A DNA stretch of 64,000 nt from Laguncularia racemosa (lineage: Eukaryota; Streptophyta; Magnoliopsida; Myrtales; Combretaceae). The stretch is from NCBI GenBank assembly GCA_037954665.1, contig JBBMOL010000071.1, positions 3,653,441-3,717,440 on the forward strand. The letters run 5' to 3'. Positions 36,201 to 48,655 of the stretch are shown piece after piece. A program made the position numbers and the translations under genes. The notes below the pieces were generated by a model that saw only the letters and a list, made by a program, of their open reading frames with translations, ran no database searches and was not told the DNA's origin. Numbering within the stretch: position 1 is the stretch's first letter; the number at the start of each line of letters is the position of its first letter.

Positions 36201-37255
36201 ACAACAGTTCAGATCGTATAGGCATTAGTAGCTATATAATCTTGGTATGTTCATCAACATGACGTGAACAATGCGTTTTTACATAGGTTCCTAAGAGAAG
36301 AAATATCTATGGAACTTCTAGAAGGATATAAGGATTCGTCATCAAGTAAAGTTTGCAAATTAATCCAATTGCTATATGGATTAAAGTAAGCTTCATGGCA
36401 GTGCAATGGGGAGTTTACTAATTTTATATCATCTCTTGTTTTTTCACAATCTAAAAATGATTATTCTTTGTTTACCAACGATCAAGGCAAGAGTTCCTAG
36501 CTATCGTGGTGTATGTGGATGATGTATTGGTTGCAAAGAATTTGTTATCAACTATCTAACAAGTGAAGAACAAACTGCACACTGCTTTCACCATGAAAGA
36601 TCTTGGAGAATTTAGGTCTTTTTTTAGGAATTGAAATCTACAGAACAACTTAAGGATCCATGCTCAATCAAAGAAAATTTCTACTAAATATATTTCAAGA
36701 TGTTGGTTTAACAACAGCAAAGCTAATTGGAATACCATTTCTGTAACACTTAAAGCTTGATTGAGAATTGGGTACATTGCTTCCAAATCTAGCAACTTAT
36801 AAGAGGATTGTGGGAAGGTTATTGTATCTTACAATCACAAGACCAAATATCAATTTTGCAATCCAACAATTAAGCTAATCCGTTAGCAATCCCTAGATGA
36901 ATCATTTTTAGGCAGCCATTCATGTTCTGAAATATCTTAAAGGACCCTTTAATAAAGGAATTTTTTGCGCAACTTCTTCCGCCTTGTCTCTTGTTAGGTA
37001 TTCTGATGTAGATTGAGGAGCAAATATTATTGACATAAAATCTCTCATAAGAAATTGCATTTTTCTTGGAACTTCGTTGATCTCATGAAGACAAAGAAAC
37101 AAGTGACAGTGTCTACCTCTTCGACTAAAGCTAAGTATAGAAGTATGGCATCGACAACGAAAGAATTACTTTGGGTTTCTTATTTGCTTCAGGATTTTAA
37201 CATTCCAATAGAACTTCCTATTACACTACACTTGGATAGTAGATTAGCATAGTTA
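33270..37255 (+). pseudogene. gag-pol remnant of copia element 1
   Basis: The longest open piece (33646-34227) is gag with an imperfect CCHC knuckle (YCKKFKHTVESCFE). The protease motif is altered to VDIGASNHM (about 34418-34446). The integrase part at 34743-35216 has the pre-integrase LHSRLGHIS and DHIHIDVWG, RSDNG motifs; 35218-35508 continues with the catalytic Glu region (ERKHRHLVETT). Reverse transcriptase follows from about 35950 in broken frames, with NNAFLH at about 36268 and VVYVDD at 36506-36523. RNase H ends near 37252 (TSSTKAKYRSMAS). Many stops and shifts make it inactive. Confidence 0.88.
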
Positions 37256-37472
37256 ATTGCAGAAAATCCTTGTTTTCACGGACAGACAAAAGATATTAAG
37301 TGGATATTCATTTTACTTGACGTCACATCAACACCAGATTTCTTAAAATTTCCCACGTTCCTACAAATCCTCAAATAGTAGATCTTATGACAAAAGCACT
37401 TGGAGATGCCTAGCTACAATTCTTGACTTCTAAGTTGGGACTTGTCACATGTCCAACTTGAGAGGTGGGGTT

Positions 37473-37832
37473 TGTTAATAGATATAGTTTTAAAAACATA
37501 TGTTACATACAGTAGAAATATAATCTAATACAGTATAATATAGCAAATCAATAAAAAAATAACTTTTACTTATGTCATGTATTTTATGGCACATGACTAC
37601 TAGAATAAGTATAAATAGAAAGATAGTTAATAGAAATAACGCTACTTTCATTTTCTGGCACTTTACTTTGAAGCCTGAATAAAGTTTTTTTATTTCGCAA
37701 ATTCTGCTCTAACAAGTTCCTTATCTATTGTCGAATATTTGTTGTTTTGTTTCTTGAATTAGTCAACAAGAGAACTTTTCAAATTGTATTCGACAATAAG
37801 TACAAAAGAATTACAAGTCCAATTCCTGAACA
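37473..37832 (+). repeat. 3' LTR of copia element 1
   Basis: The 360-bp partner of 32843-33204, beginning and ending with the same bases. Confidence 0.9.
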
Positions 37833-38178
37833 CAAGCATGCAAAAAGTGATGACTAGACTAAAAAACTGCATATTTTTTTCTCAAGGAATTATACTTTCT
37901 TGATATATAGAAGCGACAAAGGAAGCAAAGAACTTCATGTTTGCTTCTTAGGAAATTATACTTCTTAGATGTTGAAAGGCAACAGAAAAAGTTTAGTCAC
38001 TTCAATTGGCAAAAGCAAAACCAAACCTTCAACACAATCCGAACATAATGCAATCATGCATATATTAATACCTTAGGCATTCGAAATATCACCACCTCAA
38101 TTACAAGCTATAAGTGCTATTTCAAAGGAAACTAGAAATACTGTGGAAAAGATTTGAAAGTAAGACGTGAAGCGAGAA
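37833..38178. other. upstream region of the second RTM2-like gene
   Basis: The first part (37833-37966) has no counterpart seen in unit 1. From about 37967 to the start codon it matches the leader of copy 1, including gcaaaagcaaaaccaaacc and catatatta (a TATA-like string at about 38058, equivalent to about 29033). This conserved stretch probably contains the promoter and 5' untranslated region. Confidence 0.55.
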
Positions 38179-39735
38179 ATGGCATCAAGGCGTTCCAGAA
38201 CAACCCCTGTTTCCCAACCACAACAACTTGCTCGTCAAACTTATGATGAATTGGATCCAAAATCAGAATGGAAGGATGATCCTGCTGCACATGTTCTAAA
38301 CGTTTACCTACCAGGTTTCATTGCAGAGCCTTTTAATCCGAGTGAATAGCAGTTGATGAATGTTACTCTTTTCATGAACCCGTCTTTAGTGGTTTTAACA
38401 GTTCTTATAATTCCTCCATTCTTCCTAAAAAAGCATCCCATTTTTCAAAATGAATAAGTGAATCAAATTCTTATTTATGATCAAGATTTTTAGCTCAATT
38501 TGTGTATAAATAAATGATCCACTAAAGAAATACAGGCGTAGGTGTAGAATTGGCATGTTGAAATCTTCAAAACTCTATTCCTTATGTGATGCCTTGAGAA
38601 ATTTCTACTAGTAATTGCATAATATTTTTAGTAAAGAAGTAAAATGAAATACGTAGGATTAATTTCATTGTTTTCGTTGGATTCCACGTAAATTTGCCAT
38701 TTTCTCGCCTTATTTGACTGATTTTAACTGTCTGATTTTGCAGGCTTTGAAAAACATCAAATGAAGGTAAGACTCGATCAAGTGACCAAAACCTTGAATG
38801 TTATTGCAGAGCGTACTGATAGAAATAATAGGATGGTTCGTGTGAACAAAGACTACCGAATTCCTGGAAATAGCAACCTCAAGGATATGAGGGGCAAATT
38901 GGATAATCAAACTCTAACAATCACAATCCCCAAGGAAATTGCTTCTCAAGTGGATCCTAAACCTAAGCTTCCTGAAGCAACCAAGACAACACAAAAACCA
39001 CCAAGTACTCAAAAACCGCAAAATGAGAGAAGTCCTACATTGCCAGTAGCTCCACCTCCACCCCCCGAGAAGCAAAAATTAGAGGAGAAACCAGATAGGA
39101 TTCCGTCTATACTTCCAGACCCATGGCGTGAAATGGGAGAAGGCAGAGATTTCCCAGACCCAAGTGTCCTAAAGGGAAAAAACAAAGCCAAGTTCCTAAA
39201 GGATGAAGATGAAAATGAAAATGAAACTGAAACTCCTCCACCCTCAAGAACTCAAAAGCCGCACAGTGAGAAAATTCCCACACTGGCAGCAGCTCCGCCA
39301 TCATCCCCTGAGAAGCAACAATTAGAGGAGAAACCAGCTGTGTTTCCGTTTCTACTTCCGGATCCATGGCGTGAAATGGCAGAAGGCAGGGATTTCCCGG
39401 ACCCGAGTGCCCTAAAGAAAACAACTAAAGCCGAGTTTTCCTGGAAAGGTAAGGGGCCTGAGGAAAGAAAAGAACCCCACTCAGAGCAAGAAATGAAGAT
39501 GAGTAATGATATTCCTGGAAATGAAGAACTAGAAATGAAGATGAAGGAAGAAACAAGAGGGGAGGAAATTGATATTTATGCTGCTGCTAGGAAAGCGATG
39601 TTGGACTTGACAATGAGGATTAGGGAAGACAGGCAATCGGTCATCAACATGGGTGTAGCAGCACTGATGATTGTGGCACTTGGCACCTTTATTTCATATA
39701 CAATTGGACTGTCCAGAGAAGGAGATAATAATTAA
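38179..39735 (+). CDS. RTM2-like HSP20-domain membrane protein, copy 2
   Basis: Two exons, 38179-38314 and 38744-39735, with the same intron position as copy 1, give 375 residues. The HSP20 domain (WKDDPAAHVLNVYLPGF through LTITIPKE), both LPDPWREM...FPDPS segments (about residues 169 and 250) and the C-terminal membrane segment (VAALMIVALGTFISYTIG) are kept. Compared with copy 1 it lacks roughly 65-70 residues between the second DPWREM segment and SWKGKG, and has about 18 extra residues (around KLPEATKTTQKPPSTQKP) after the HSP20 domain. No stop or frameshift is seen, so both copies may be functional. Function is inferred from RTM2-type proteins only. The copia insertion about 350 bp upstream may have changed its expression. 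Confidence 0.88.
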
Positions 39736-39759
39736 TAGATTCATATTGGAGTCCTCTCC

Positions 39760-42700
39760 TGTTGAAGCAAATTGTAATAAAGCTGATCTCATTAGAGTTG
39801 TTCGCAATATACATAGCATCTAGAATATGTATTGGAGTGAGATTGTGGGCAAGAAACCCTAACATGAAACAATTGTAATTTGAATCTTGAAATTTGTTTA
39901 AGTGGATCAATTTATATATGTTTCTCTTTCTCACGCCATAGTGTGTGTTTCATTTGCGTATGAAAACTGAAGGTATATAAATTAGGGTTGGACATGGAAA
40001 AATTATGGGTAAATTATCTTTAGTTCATACGTGAAACATTATTGGTTAATTGTGCTGACACTCTTGATATTTATTTAAATGACAAACTCCTGAATTCCAA
40101 AAAACAATACTATATCCATTGTTGGAGCTGTGGGCCGGTTTGGTGCTTCATGGTGTGTACGTTATTTTACTGCCACTTTACCCCATTTGTCAATATGAAC
40201 ACCAAAAAATTGAAAATAACAAAAATCTATATGTATTTTAGTATTTTTGCACTCTCGTAATCAATATTTTATCTTTTAACAAATAAATAAATTAGTTTTC
40301 CCATTAAGTTTTAAACGTATGTTAAAAGATAAGTATCAGCTTTTAATAATCTATAATAATTAATTTAATAAGAATAATAATATTAATTAAATGTAATTAA
40401 ATAATATATTAAAATAATTAAAAGTTAAAAAATAAAATAATAAAATCATTTAAAACCCTTTGGCCGTTTTTCAAGCCAACTTACAAATCCCACCCCTTGC
40501 GCCACACAACCCCCTCCCCACTAAGGCTTGTGACAATCTATCTATAACGATAGATAGCTATTATCAACTTAAATTATGATGTCAATTGAGTTTAAAACTC
40601 AATAAGTTATAATCAGATTGCATAATCATATTATGATACACATCGAATTTTAAAAATGTTTTTTTTTTCTTCTTTTTTTTATGCTCTTATAGTGGTCATC
40701 CATCACTATAGGTGAGTTGTGTGACTCACTGTTGTTATGACTATTATCTAATCGCCATTAGGTTTAGGGTTGACTTGTAATCGACCATAAGGGTTTTAAA
40801 CAAGTTTTTGTATTTTGATTTTCCTTGACTTATTAGGGCTCTTTTAAGTACTTATAAGTATACTTTATATATATATATAGATATAATTAGACTAATATTA
40901 TGATGATTAGAGGTGAGTAAGTTTAGGATGGCAAAATAAAAATTTTTACTTTATGTCCTATTTTCTAAAAACAAGCTTCAAAAATTTAAAATCGAAACCC
41001 TAAAATTAAACCTTATAAAATCGATATATTTCAAACTATTATATAATACTTATAATTTTTTTTTTTTACTTTTTACTTTTATTCATTTAAAATATTATAA
41101 CTATTCCTACTCTATACCTTATTCTGAGCGTATAGGTTAAAGAATTTAAAAACAGAAGCTAACATGTGGCATATGACGCTAACTTTAGAACTTTTTCCAA
41201 TCACGGTAGGATCCAAGATATTCCATAATCCGCTTTCTTTCTCTTAATCTCTTTCAAGATACCAAGAATCAAGAACGTAAGAAAACAGGGTTTTCCCGAT
41301 TTATGAATTAAATGCTATCCTATCTTCTATAATCCTCTGCCCTTCCGATCGATTATTAAATTTTTTACTCTTTCTTCCATAACTCGAGTGATGTTCATTT
41401 GAACCTCATTTAGATTTATAATATATTGTCTATCATTAATGATAATTTAACGTGAGCATGGTAAATTGAATCACTTTCCAACTTCAAGTTGTCTGTGCGG
41501 GGAAAAAGGAAAGGAAGTGGTCTGAGCACATATGAGATAAAGACAATGAAACAGATTTAGTCCAATTCAAGTGCTACGGGACGAAACACAAGCACATGAA
41601 AGCAGGCTAGCTAGTAGTCTTTGTCTCTACGACCAATCCTCCAGTCCACATAACCCACAAATCAAACATGAGCAAAGTGCTGCATCTTGGGAAGATAATT
41701 AGGAGTAAGGGACGTCAGTTTAAGATGCCCTCATCCTATTTGTAAATATTTTTCTGAGGTAATTATACCCACAAAAAAAGTCGTTTCTTTCTGTAAATAC
41801 TATGCTCTTTCAACCACAAAAAAAAAAAAAAGATTCGAACGAGGCTGAGAGTTCACCTTAATGCCTATTCTAAATGATCTTGTGATGAAAGTTCTTAGAT
41901 TCCAAATGTTACGCCCTGTTGAAATTGTTAGACCAGTGCTTTATCCTAGTTGTCTCTGTATATTATCATAATGTCACTTCATTCGAAAATCAACCTTAAA
42001 AATTAGCTTAAACAAAACCTTAATGACTCCATGAGAAAAACTTACTTTCAAATATGAATCAATATGGAGTTAGCCTATCTAATGGGTGCCATCCAGACAT
42101 TCCTAGTGTTTTTTCTTGCCACAATAAGACCAGGTCTTTCAATGGCCATATTTAACTGATCATATTATAGCTTGACTAACAAGAGTAGGAGTTGTTCATG
42201 AAAGAACTCAAGGAAGACTCCATTGCTTCCACGAACCTCACCGACATTTCGTTTTGCCTTCTACTTCAATAATTATACCTCAATGGAATAATTAAAAGAA
42301 CAAATAGGAAGGAATTTCCCCTGTACAATTGTTTGTTATGACAGGGTCGAAGCACTGTAGAAAAAGAAAAAGAAAAAGAAAAAAAAAAGCAGCAAAACTA
42401 ATGTATTAAGCGAAATTTATCCTCATATGATTTACTTATGCTAATTAACTGCCTAAAAAACTCCACTGTATGTAGGTCTATTTTTTTTCTATAAATAATT
42501 TGAAAATTCAAAACCGATTGATCATAAAAATATAAAAGAAATTGAATTTAACTTTTCATTCGAATTGATGTAATGTTAGTCGTGTTAATTTTAATTGGAA
42601 AATTCGTAATATTGTGCTCAATGCCAATAAACAAGATGAATAACTATGAGCCAGTCCGAACCTGGTAAAAAATTGTCCTACGCCAGCTGAGCATGGGCCC

Positions 42701-45700
42701 TAATGTCATATTGTCTAGCACAGGCCCGAAGACTGGCATAACTGGCCCGTAAAAAAAGGGCATGGCCCTTTGCTTACCACGAGATGGTTTACAGTTAATT
42801 TAGAGAAGAGCCCACGTTGAACATGTCTTGAGGCTGGCCCAGTCGTGTCGAGCCAATTTCCTGCTCGGCTCAACAGACCCAATTGGCAATAATCATTGAT
42901 TCTTCTATCGTAAAATCTATCCATATGCCGCTTAATGCTTATGTGACCCAATTAGGTGTATAACTCCCAAAAGTAAATAAATAAATAAAACCAATACTCT
43001 CACATAGTGGTTCTCTGTGGAGGTCTACAGACCCAACAATTGGAAAGAAGAATTGGGTGATAGCTTAACCACCCATAAATTTAAGAGAAAACTACAAGTA
43101 GGATTTTCATAGCATTGTTATAATATTGTTAAATTGACTTGATGCAGTATGCTTACAAGATAACGGCGAGATTTTGTATTTGGACCACTTAACACAATTT
43201 TAATCATTTAAAATTTAATTTTTATTTTAATAATTCAATATAACGTTGATTACTTATTTTGACCACAATAAAGTTCAATCATTATTTGAATTTAATTACA
43301 AACATTCATTTGTTTGCTTGTAGTTTTCTTATATATTATGTGTCAATACTTTATATAAAGCAAGATCTGATATGTACTACTATTGTTTTTCTATTTTAAA
43401 GCATAAGGCTAAATTATTCATTTGTTTTAATTTGAATCAAGTACATAGTACACCGATTTCAGTATCACAAGTTTTAATATTCGTTGTGTGCTAAAACAAA
43501 TATTCAAAATTTTTAAAAAGGATTTAATCTTTAATATGATATCATGATACAAACATAATATCCTTATAAATATAATTATAAGAAAAAATCACAAAAATAA
43601 TATAGTATATAATATAAATGATACAATCACAATATAAATAAGCACGATTGAACTATATTTTCTATTCTTACTTTAACAAAAATTCGATGCCAAAGACTGT
43701 TGCCCTAGAAGAGAATCAATCATTGAGCTTGATATCTTCCACCCAAAGGTACACCCGTGACAAACATTCTTCGTTGCGGGCAAAAATGTACAAGTACACA
43801 CGTAATAGGAGGTTTTGTGAAACTGATGAGGGATGACGTTAATGATGTGCCCATCAAAGGTTGGCCACAAGAAGGAAAAAAAAAAAAAAAAAAAGGCCTG
43901 CATGAAATGATTTTTATATTGACGAACGAAGGGAAAATAATAAAGATACAGCCACTGCTGCTGCATTTCCAGGGAGCACTTTTGGGGTCCACTCATGACA
44001 AAATTTTCAGGAAGGCATGGTCTCCTAGTTCTTCTTATTGCTCCCCGTGAACCCCTGAAAGATTTGTCTTGTAGGGCCTTTGTTTCGATTGCCATTGCTC
44101 CTACAGACTAAAAGATGGAGCCGGATGCATTCTGCAAATTGGGTCCAACCCTTGACGGTCCACAATAAGATGACTATTACGGGTAGATATAATCATATAA
44201 TCGTTTTTATGTATTAAATTTTTATTTGTTTTTATCTATTATGTTATAATATACATAGGGTATCATTTTTAATAAAAATATTCCTTCCATACCTATATAA
44301 TATACTCAGGTCAATCCAATACCATTAGTGGTGTTGGTATGATTTTACATTAGGGATTATGTTATATTTAGTGATTGAATTTTGAAAATGCTTTTAAATG
44401 CTGTTATTTACTGTTATTTTTTTTCTTTTTTAATTTTTCATTCTTAATTTATGTTAAATAAATCATAAAAGATGCCTTAAAATTTTATATTTTAATAGTA
44501 TGAATATTCATGTTCTCCCATCAAAATTTTCTCTTTTATTATAATTAAATAAAAAAGTAATTTATATAAAAACTTTATTTTAATCATTTTTTCTAGATTG
44601 GTTTTTCTTTTTTCTTTTCCCTCTCTTTTTCTCACCTTTAATATATAATGTTGTTATAAAATGCTCAAATAATATATCTATATTAAAAATTTTATTCTAC
44701 CTTCGGTAAAATTGTATCATCCTATGTTTATGAGGTTAATTTTCATATACAAGACAAATTTTAGAAAATGCCCTTAATTTTTCTCATAAATTCTGATTAA
44801 ATTTAATTCTATTTTAAATAAAACATTTATGTAAATTATAGGATAAGAAATAGTTTTTTTATTATTAATAATTATAATAAATCGAGGTTTAATCATCATC
44901 CAATCGGGCTTAGCCTAAAAGGTCGTGTCCTGCCAAAATGTGACTGGATTTGCCTCACGAAGATCCCCACACACAATCACAATCCAACCACCAAAACTCC
45001 ATTCCATCACCTCCAGAGGGACCGTGCACCGTCACCACCATAAACTTCCACCACGAACATCCCTGTCATCGACATCACAATCAATCACTCGTCTTTCCTA
45101 GAAAATAACGCACCAAACAGGAAAATGTGATGGAGAATATTTCCCAAGCAGTCATCTTTCCCGATGAATTACGAAAGAGGAGGGTGGGGTGGAGGTAAAA
45201 TTATGACAGTTTATATTTTATTAATGTAAGTATCTAGATTCTTATAAAAATTGCATGATGTTATTGTTTAATTACGTCTATATATAATATTAATTATCCT
45301 TTCTATATTTATATAAAATATTATATATATTATTTAGAAAAAAATTATAACTCTTTTAAAACATAGAATTTACAACATCATATCTTAAGATTTGTGATAT
45401 TTGATTAGTATTAAATCATACAAAGATTATAATTATATAAAGGATATGTTTCTTAGATACATGATTAAAGAAGTCACATGAAGAAATACAATAATAAAAA
45501 ATTATCTAAATTATATATTATAATAGATAAGCATCTAATTATCTATTACATTGAGTACATTTGAGGAGAAAAAGAAAAACTTCTTTTGTTGATAGGTTGA
45601 TTTATATCATTCACTAAACTAATAAATTGACTTGATAAGTCGACCAATTAAACCAACCAAATCAGTAATGGGTTGGACCAAATTAAGAAATTTAGCTCTT

Positions 45701-47456
45701 TTTATGAAATGGGTTTCACAGATTGGTCCATTCAAACCCAGATCTACATCGGGGTAAGCTTACATCTGGGCACAAGTCTACCTTGAAACTGGAAGCGAAA
45801 TCGGCCTTATCGGTTGAGATTTTCCAAATGGAGAATCATGACCGGCTTGAAACCGGACTCGCCCTAAAACCAGAATTGACTAGACTGGTCATGATTCACC
45901 ATATATCGGTACGTGATCCCCCCTGTCTATACTAAATTAAAGTGGTACCTTCCAAGATGTGACAAGAGTATATAAATAATTCCAAACTTCTAAAATGTAG
46001 TACTGCGCTTGTTGTTGACATTGAAATTTCCTAAATGCAAGGGTTCCATCCTAAATTATGAAATTGTTCTAAGGATATTTTTCTCCATCAGTGACAGAGG
46101 GACAGTAAGATGAACCAACATAGTTAGGATTTTTCCATCCTGTGTCCATACACTATATCGACGGTACACCGGATTTGTCAATTTTCTCGAGGGGTATTTG
46201 CCGCCGAGGCTCAAAAGCTCTTGAGCTTTTCCTCTCTCTAATTCAGCCATCTACATGCCTCCAAACAGTTGGTGACAACGGAAAGGGTTTCGGGGCCTAC
46301 TTTAAGCTTCGGGAAATGCATATCTGAAAGACTGAAGCCAATGGCCTATGTTGCATGTGGTTTGATTGTGTCAAAGAGTTATAAATTGGAAAAAAAAAAA
46401 AAAAAAAACCCTAGCGAAACCCTAAGACCTGTCAAGAAAATGAAACATCCCAAGAGAATTTAACTTGAAAAAAAAATTGAAAAACGATGCATACATTAGT
46501 TTATATATATATGTGTGTGTCTAAAATATGTATATATTTAAAGCGCATATAATGCCTTAAATAAGGACATAAATACGACTTAAAATAAATTGATAAGAAA
46601 GTTAAAATTTAATTTTGACTTTAAAATAAAATAGTTAATAAATATATAATGACACTTTGAACGATGTAAATAAAATTTAGGATTTTTCTCATAATTTATT
46701 TCAACAAAAGATTGTTTATTGCCGCGAGAGAGATGAACACCTCGAGGTCAAGTCGTATGGTCATATATCAAAGCCAAAGCTATTTTGCTTGATTGAAATA
46801 ACAATCAACCAACTAATTTGTTCTAGAAGTTGTCTTTAAATTTCAAATGCGTTTTGGTCGATCAAAAATTGAATCCTTATCAATCAAACCTTTCAAACTA
46901 ATTGGATTCCTCTAGGCCATCGGGATATCTGGAGTATTTGAGATTTGGTTATCTATTCAAGGACTGAAGTAAGTGACCGATATTTTTGGCTTTGTTGCTT
47001 GTGCTTGCAAATAGATCTCTGTCTTATTTACTCACCTATGTGAATTAAATCTAACGCAACCTTGGATTATATGGCTCGTGGGCTGCAAATATCAGTTGAT
47101 GGTTTGCTTGCATGATACGGGATGCTTATTGCCTAACTTGAGATGGGGCAACCAAGCTGTGGATCAACATATGTTAGCTACTAGAGGGGATCAAATAGTT
47201 GGAATAAGATAACTAGTTATTATCGTTTAGTATTGATTTTGAAATTCAATTACAATTAAGTGCACGATGTCTATCACCTAGCATTAGAAAAAGGTATATA
47301 TACTATAGAGGATTAAATTCAGTTAATAGACTTTTAATTTTATATTTTAATATATTTGACTCTTTAAGCTAATATAGTAGAACTTAAGGAGTGAAGCGCA
47401 TAATTTGAGATGATTAGGGGAGATTTGGTATGGTGACCTTAGGGTAGAGTCCATTA
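39760..47456. other. long gene-poor region
   Basis: I see no supported gene in these 7.7 kb. Much of it is AT-rich with poly-A or poly-T runs (41817-41832, 43877-43896, 46389-46408). GC-richer islands at about 42660-42950, 43680-44120, 44890-45130, 45720-45930 and 46090-46340 may be old repeat remnants or unrecognised gene pieces; their short open frames match nothing I know. A perfect 8-bp inverted repeat (ctatctat/atagatag) lies at about 40538-40557. Confidence 0.55.
45823..45906. repeat. inverted repeat in gene-poor region
   Basis: The arm atggagaatcatgaccgg (about 45828-45845) pairs with its near-complement ctggtcatgattcaccat (about 45884-45901), two mismatches over 18 bases. It could be a small foldback element or chance; nothing coding surrounds it. 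Confidence 0.6.
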
Positions 47457-48655
47457 GATCGGCCAATGTGATCTAACTTTTCTTAATGAGACTCATATAC
47501 ACTAAACACCTCTAATGAGCCTAAATCCATAAAAAAAAACTCACATGGGAGCTCATTAATTTAGAATCGTTAATCGTTATTATTATTCGACAGAAAAAAT
47601 TCATAGTAAAACCTTATAAATGCCCAAATCACCCTCATTTACAGGAGATTCTTTTTTGGAAAAATAATATCACTCTACTAAATTTTCTTCAAAAAAATCA
47701 AAACCAAAATCTACCCAAATACATGTTTGTCACCAAAGTTTTTAAGTCTTATTTGAGATCACCTACTCCTCATCTTCATCTTATTTACCTCTTTATCATC
47801 CTTATATGTGTTACTTTCTTTATTAAGTCACATGTAATTCACATACTTATATATACTATAGATCGAGTAACAAGATTGTCATAGATAAGACACTTCAATA
47901 TTATACATATAAAAGATGGGATGAATACTAGTAAATATTATTTGGGGTATTTTGTGGTTTGTACATCCTCATTCATAAACGAGATTTCAAGTGAACCAAT
48001 GACAAACTTCGTGAAAGGTCCTCATATAGCATTTTCTACTTTTAGTTATGTTGGATTAACTGATCGGATTTAACCATTCTTAATAAAACTCATATATATT
48101 AAACACTTCTAATAGGCCTTAACTCATAAAAAAGTTCACATGAAGACTCATTTATTAAGAATAATTGATCATTATTATTATCTAACGAACAAAATTCATA
48201 GTCAAATCTTAAAAATACCTAAAATATCCTTATCAATAGGGAATTTTTTTTTTTTGGGAAAAATATTGTCATTGTTGGATTTTTCTCAAAAAAATTAAAA
48301 CCAAAATCTACCACACACATTGATTATTAAAATATTAAACTTTATTCAAGATTTTCTATTCCTCATTTTTATCTCATTTATCTTTAATTATTCTTATATA
48401 TGCTATTTTTCTTATTAGATCATATGTAACTCACATACTTACATATACTACAGACTGAATAACAAGATTGTTATAGATAAGACACTTCTCAACATTACGT
48501 ATAAAAGATGGGATGAATGCTAGCACATATTATTTGGGGTCTTTTGTGGTCTGTACATCTCATTCATAAACGAGATTTCAAGTGGACCAATGACGAACCT
48601 TGTGAAAGGTTCTCAACTAGTATTTTCTACTTCCAGTTACGTCGAATAGGAGTAA
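47457..48655 (+). repeat. tandem duplication, period about 597 bp, upstream of the LRR gene
   Basis: Copy A (about 47457-48053) and copy B (about 48054-48655) share collinear landmarks: cttaatgagactcatat/cttaataaaactcatat, aaaaccaaaatctacc, aagatgggatgaat, tcataaacgagatttcaagt and gaccaatgac or accaatgac. Copies differ by many substitutions, so the event is not recent. No coding potential. Confidence 0.88.

Larger units (their letters stand above)
32843..37832 (+). mobile_element. Ty1/copia LTR retrotransposon, old, inside duplication unit 2
   Basis: Two related direct repeats, TG...CA bounded, flank a copia-order interior (gag, protease, integrase, reverse transcriptase, RNase H). A primer binding site-like ggtattagagc follows the 5' LTR at 33206, matching the usual initiator-Met tRNA type except for one base. 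A purine tract gagaggtgggg (37461-37470) precedes the 3' LTR. The LTRs differ at many positions by eye, so the insertion is old. The 5-bp flanks (taggt and caagc) do not match, so no target site duplication is visible. Confidence 0.92.
30901..39759 (+). repeat. segmental tandem duplication, unit 2
   Basis: This is the direct-repeat partner of 25866-30900. It is longer because a copia element of about 5 kb sits inside it (32843-37832). Homology around the RTM2-like gene ends about 23 bases after the stop codon in both units (near 30857 and 39758), and unit 1 then passes straight into the start of unit 2. Confidence 0.85.

Noticed and set aside
41826..41930. Antisense tRNA-like string gattcgaacgaggctgagag
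   Set aside because: It resembles a B box, but no cloverleaf or A box could be completed around it.
43673..44095. Minus-strand open frame of 140 codons
   Set aside because: It runs through a poly-A/T tract that gives a Phe run, and has no recognisable domain or promoter.
46056..46463. Overlapping open frames with a DNGKGFG string resembling an ATPase motif
   Set aside because: The string is short, other GHKL ATPase motifs are missing, and a poly-A run follows; likely chance.
30837..47456. CRISPR-like or other regularly spaced array
   Set aside because: No set of short repeats with constant spacing and unique spacers was seen, and this is plant nuclear DNA.
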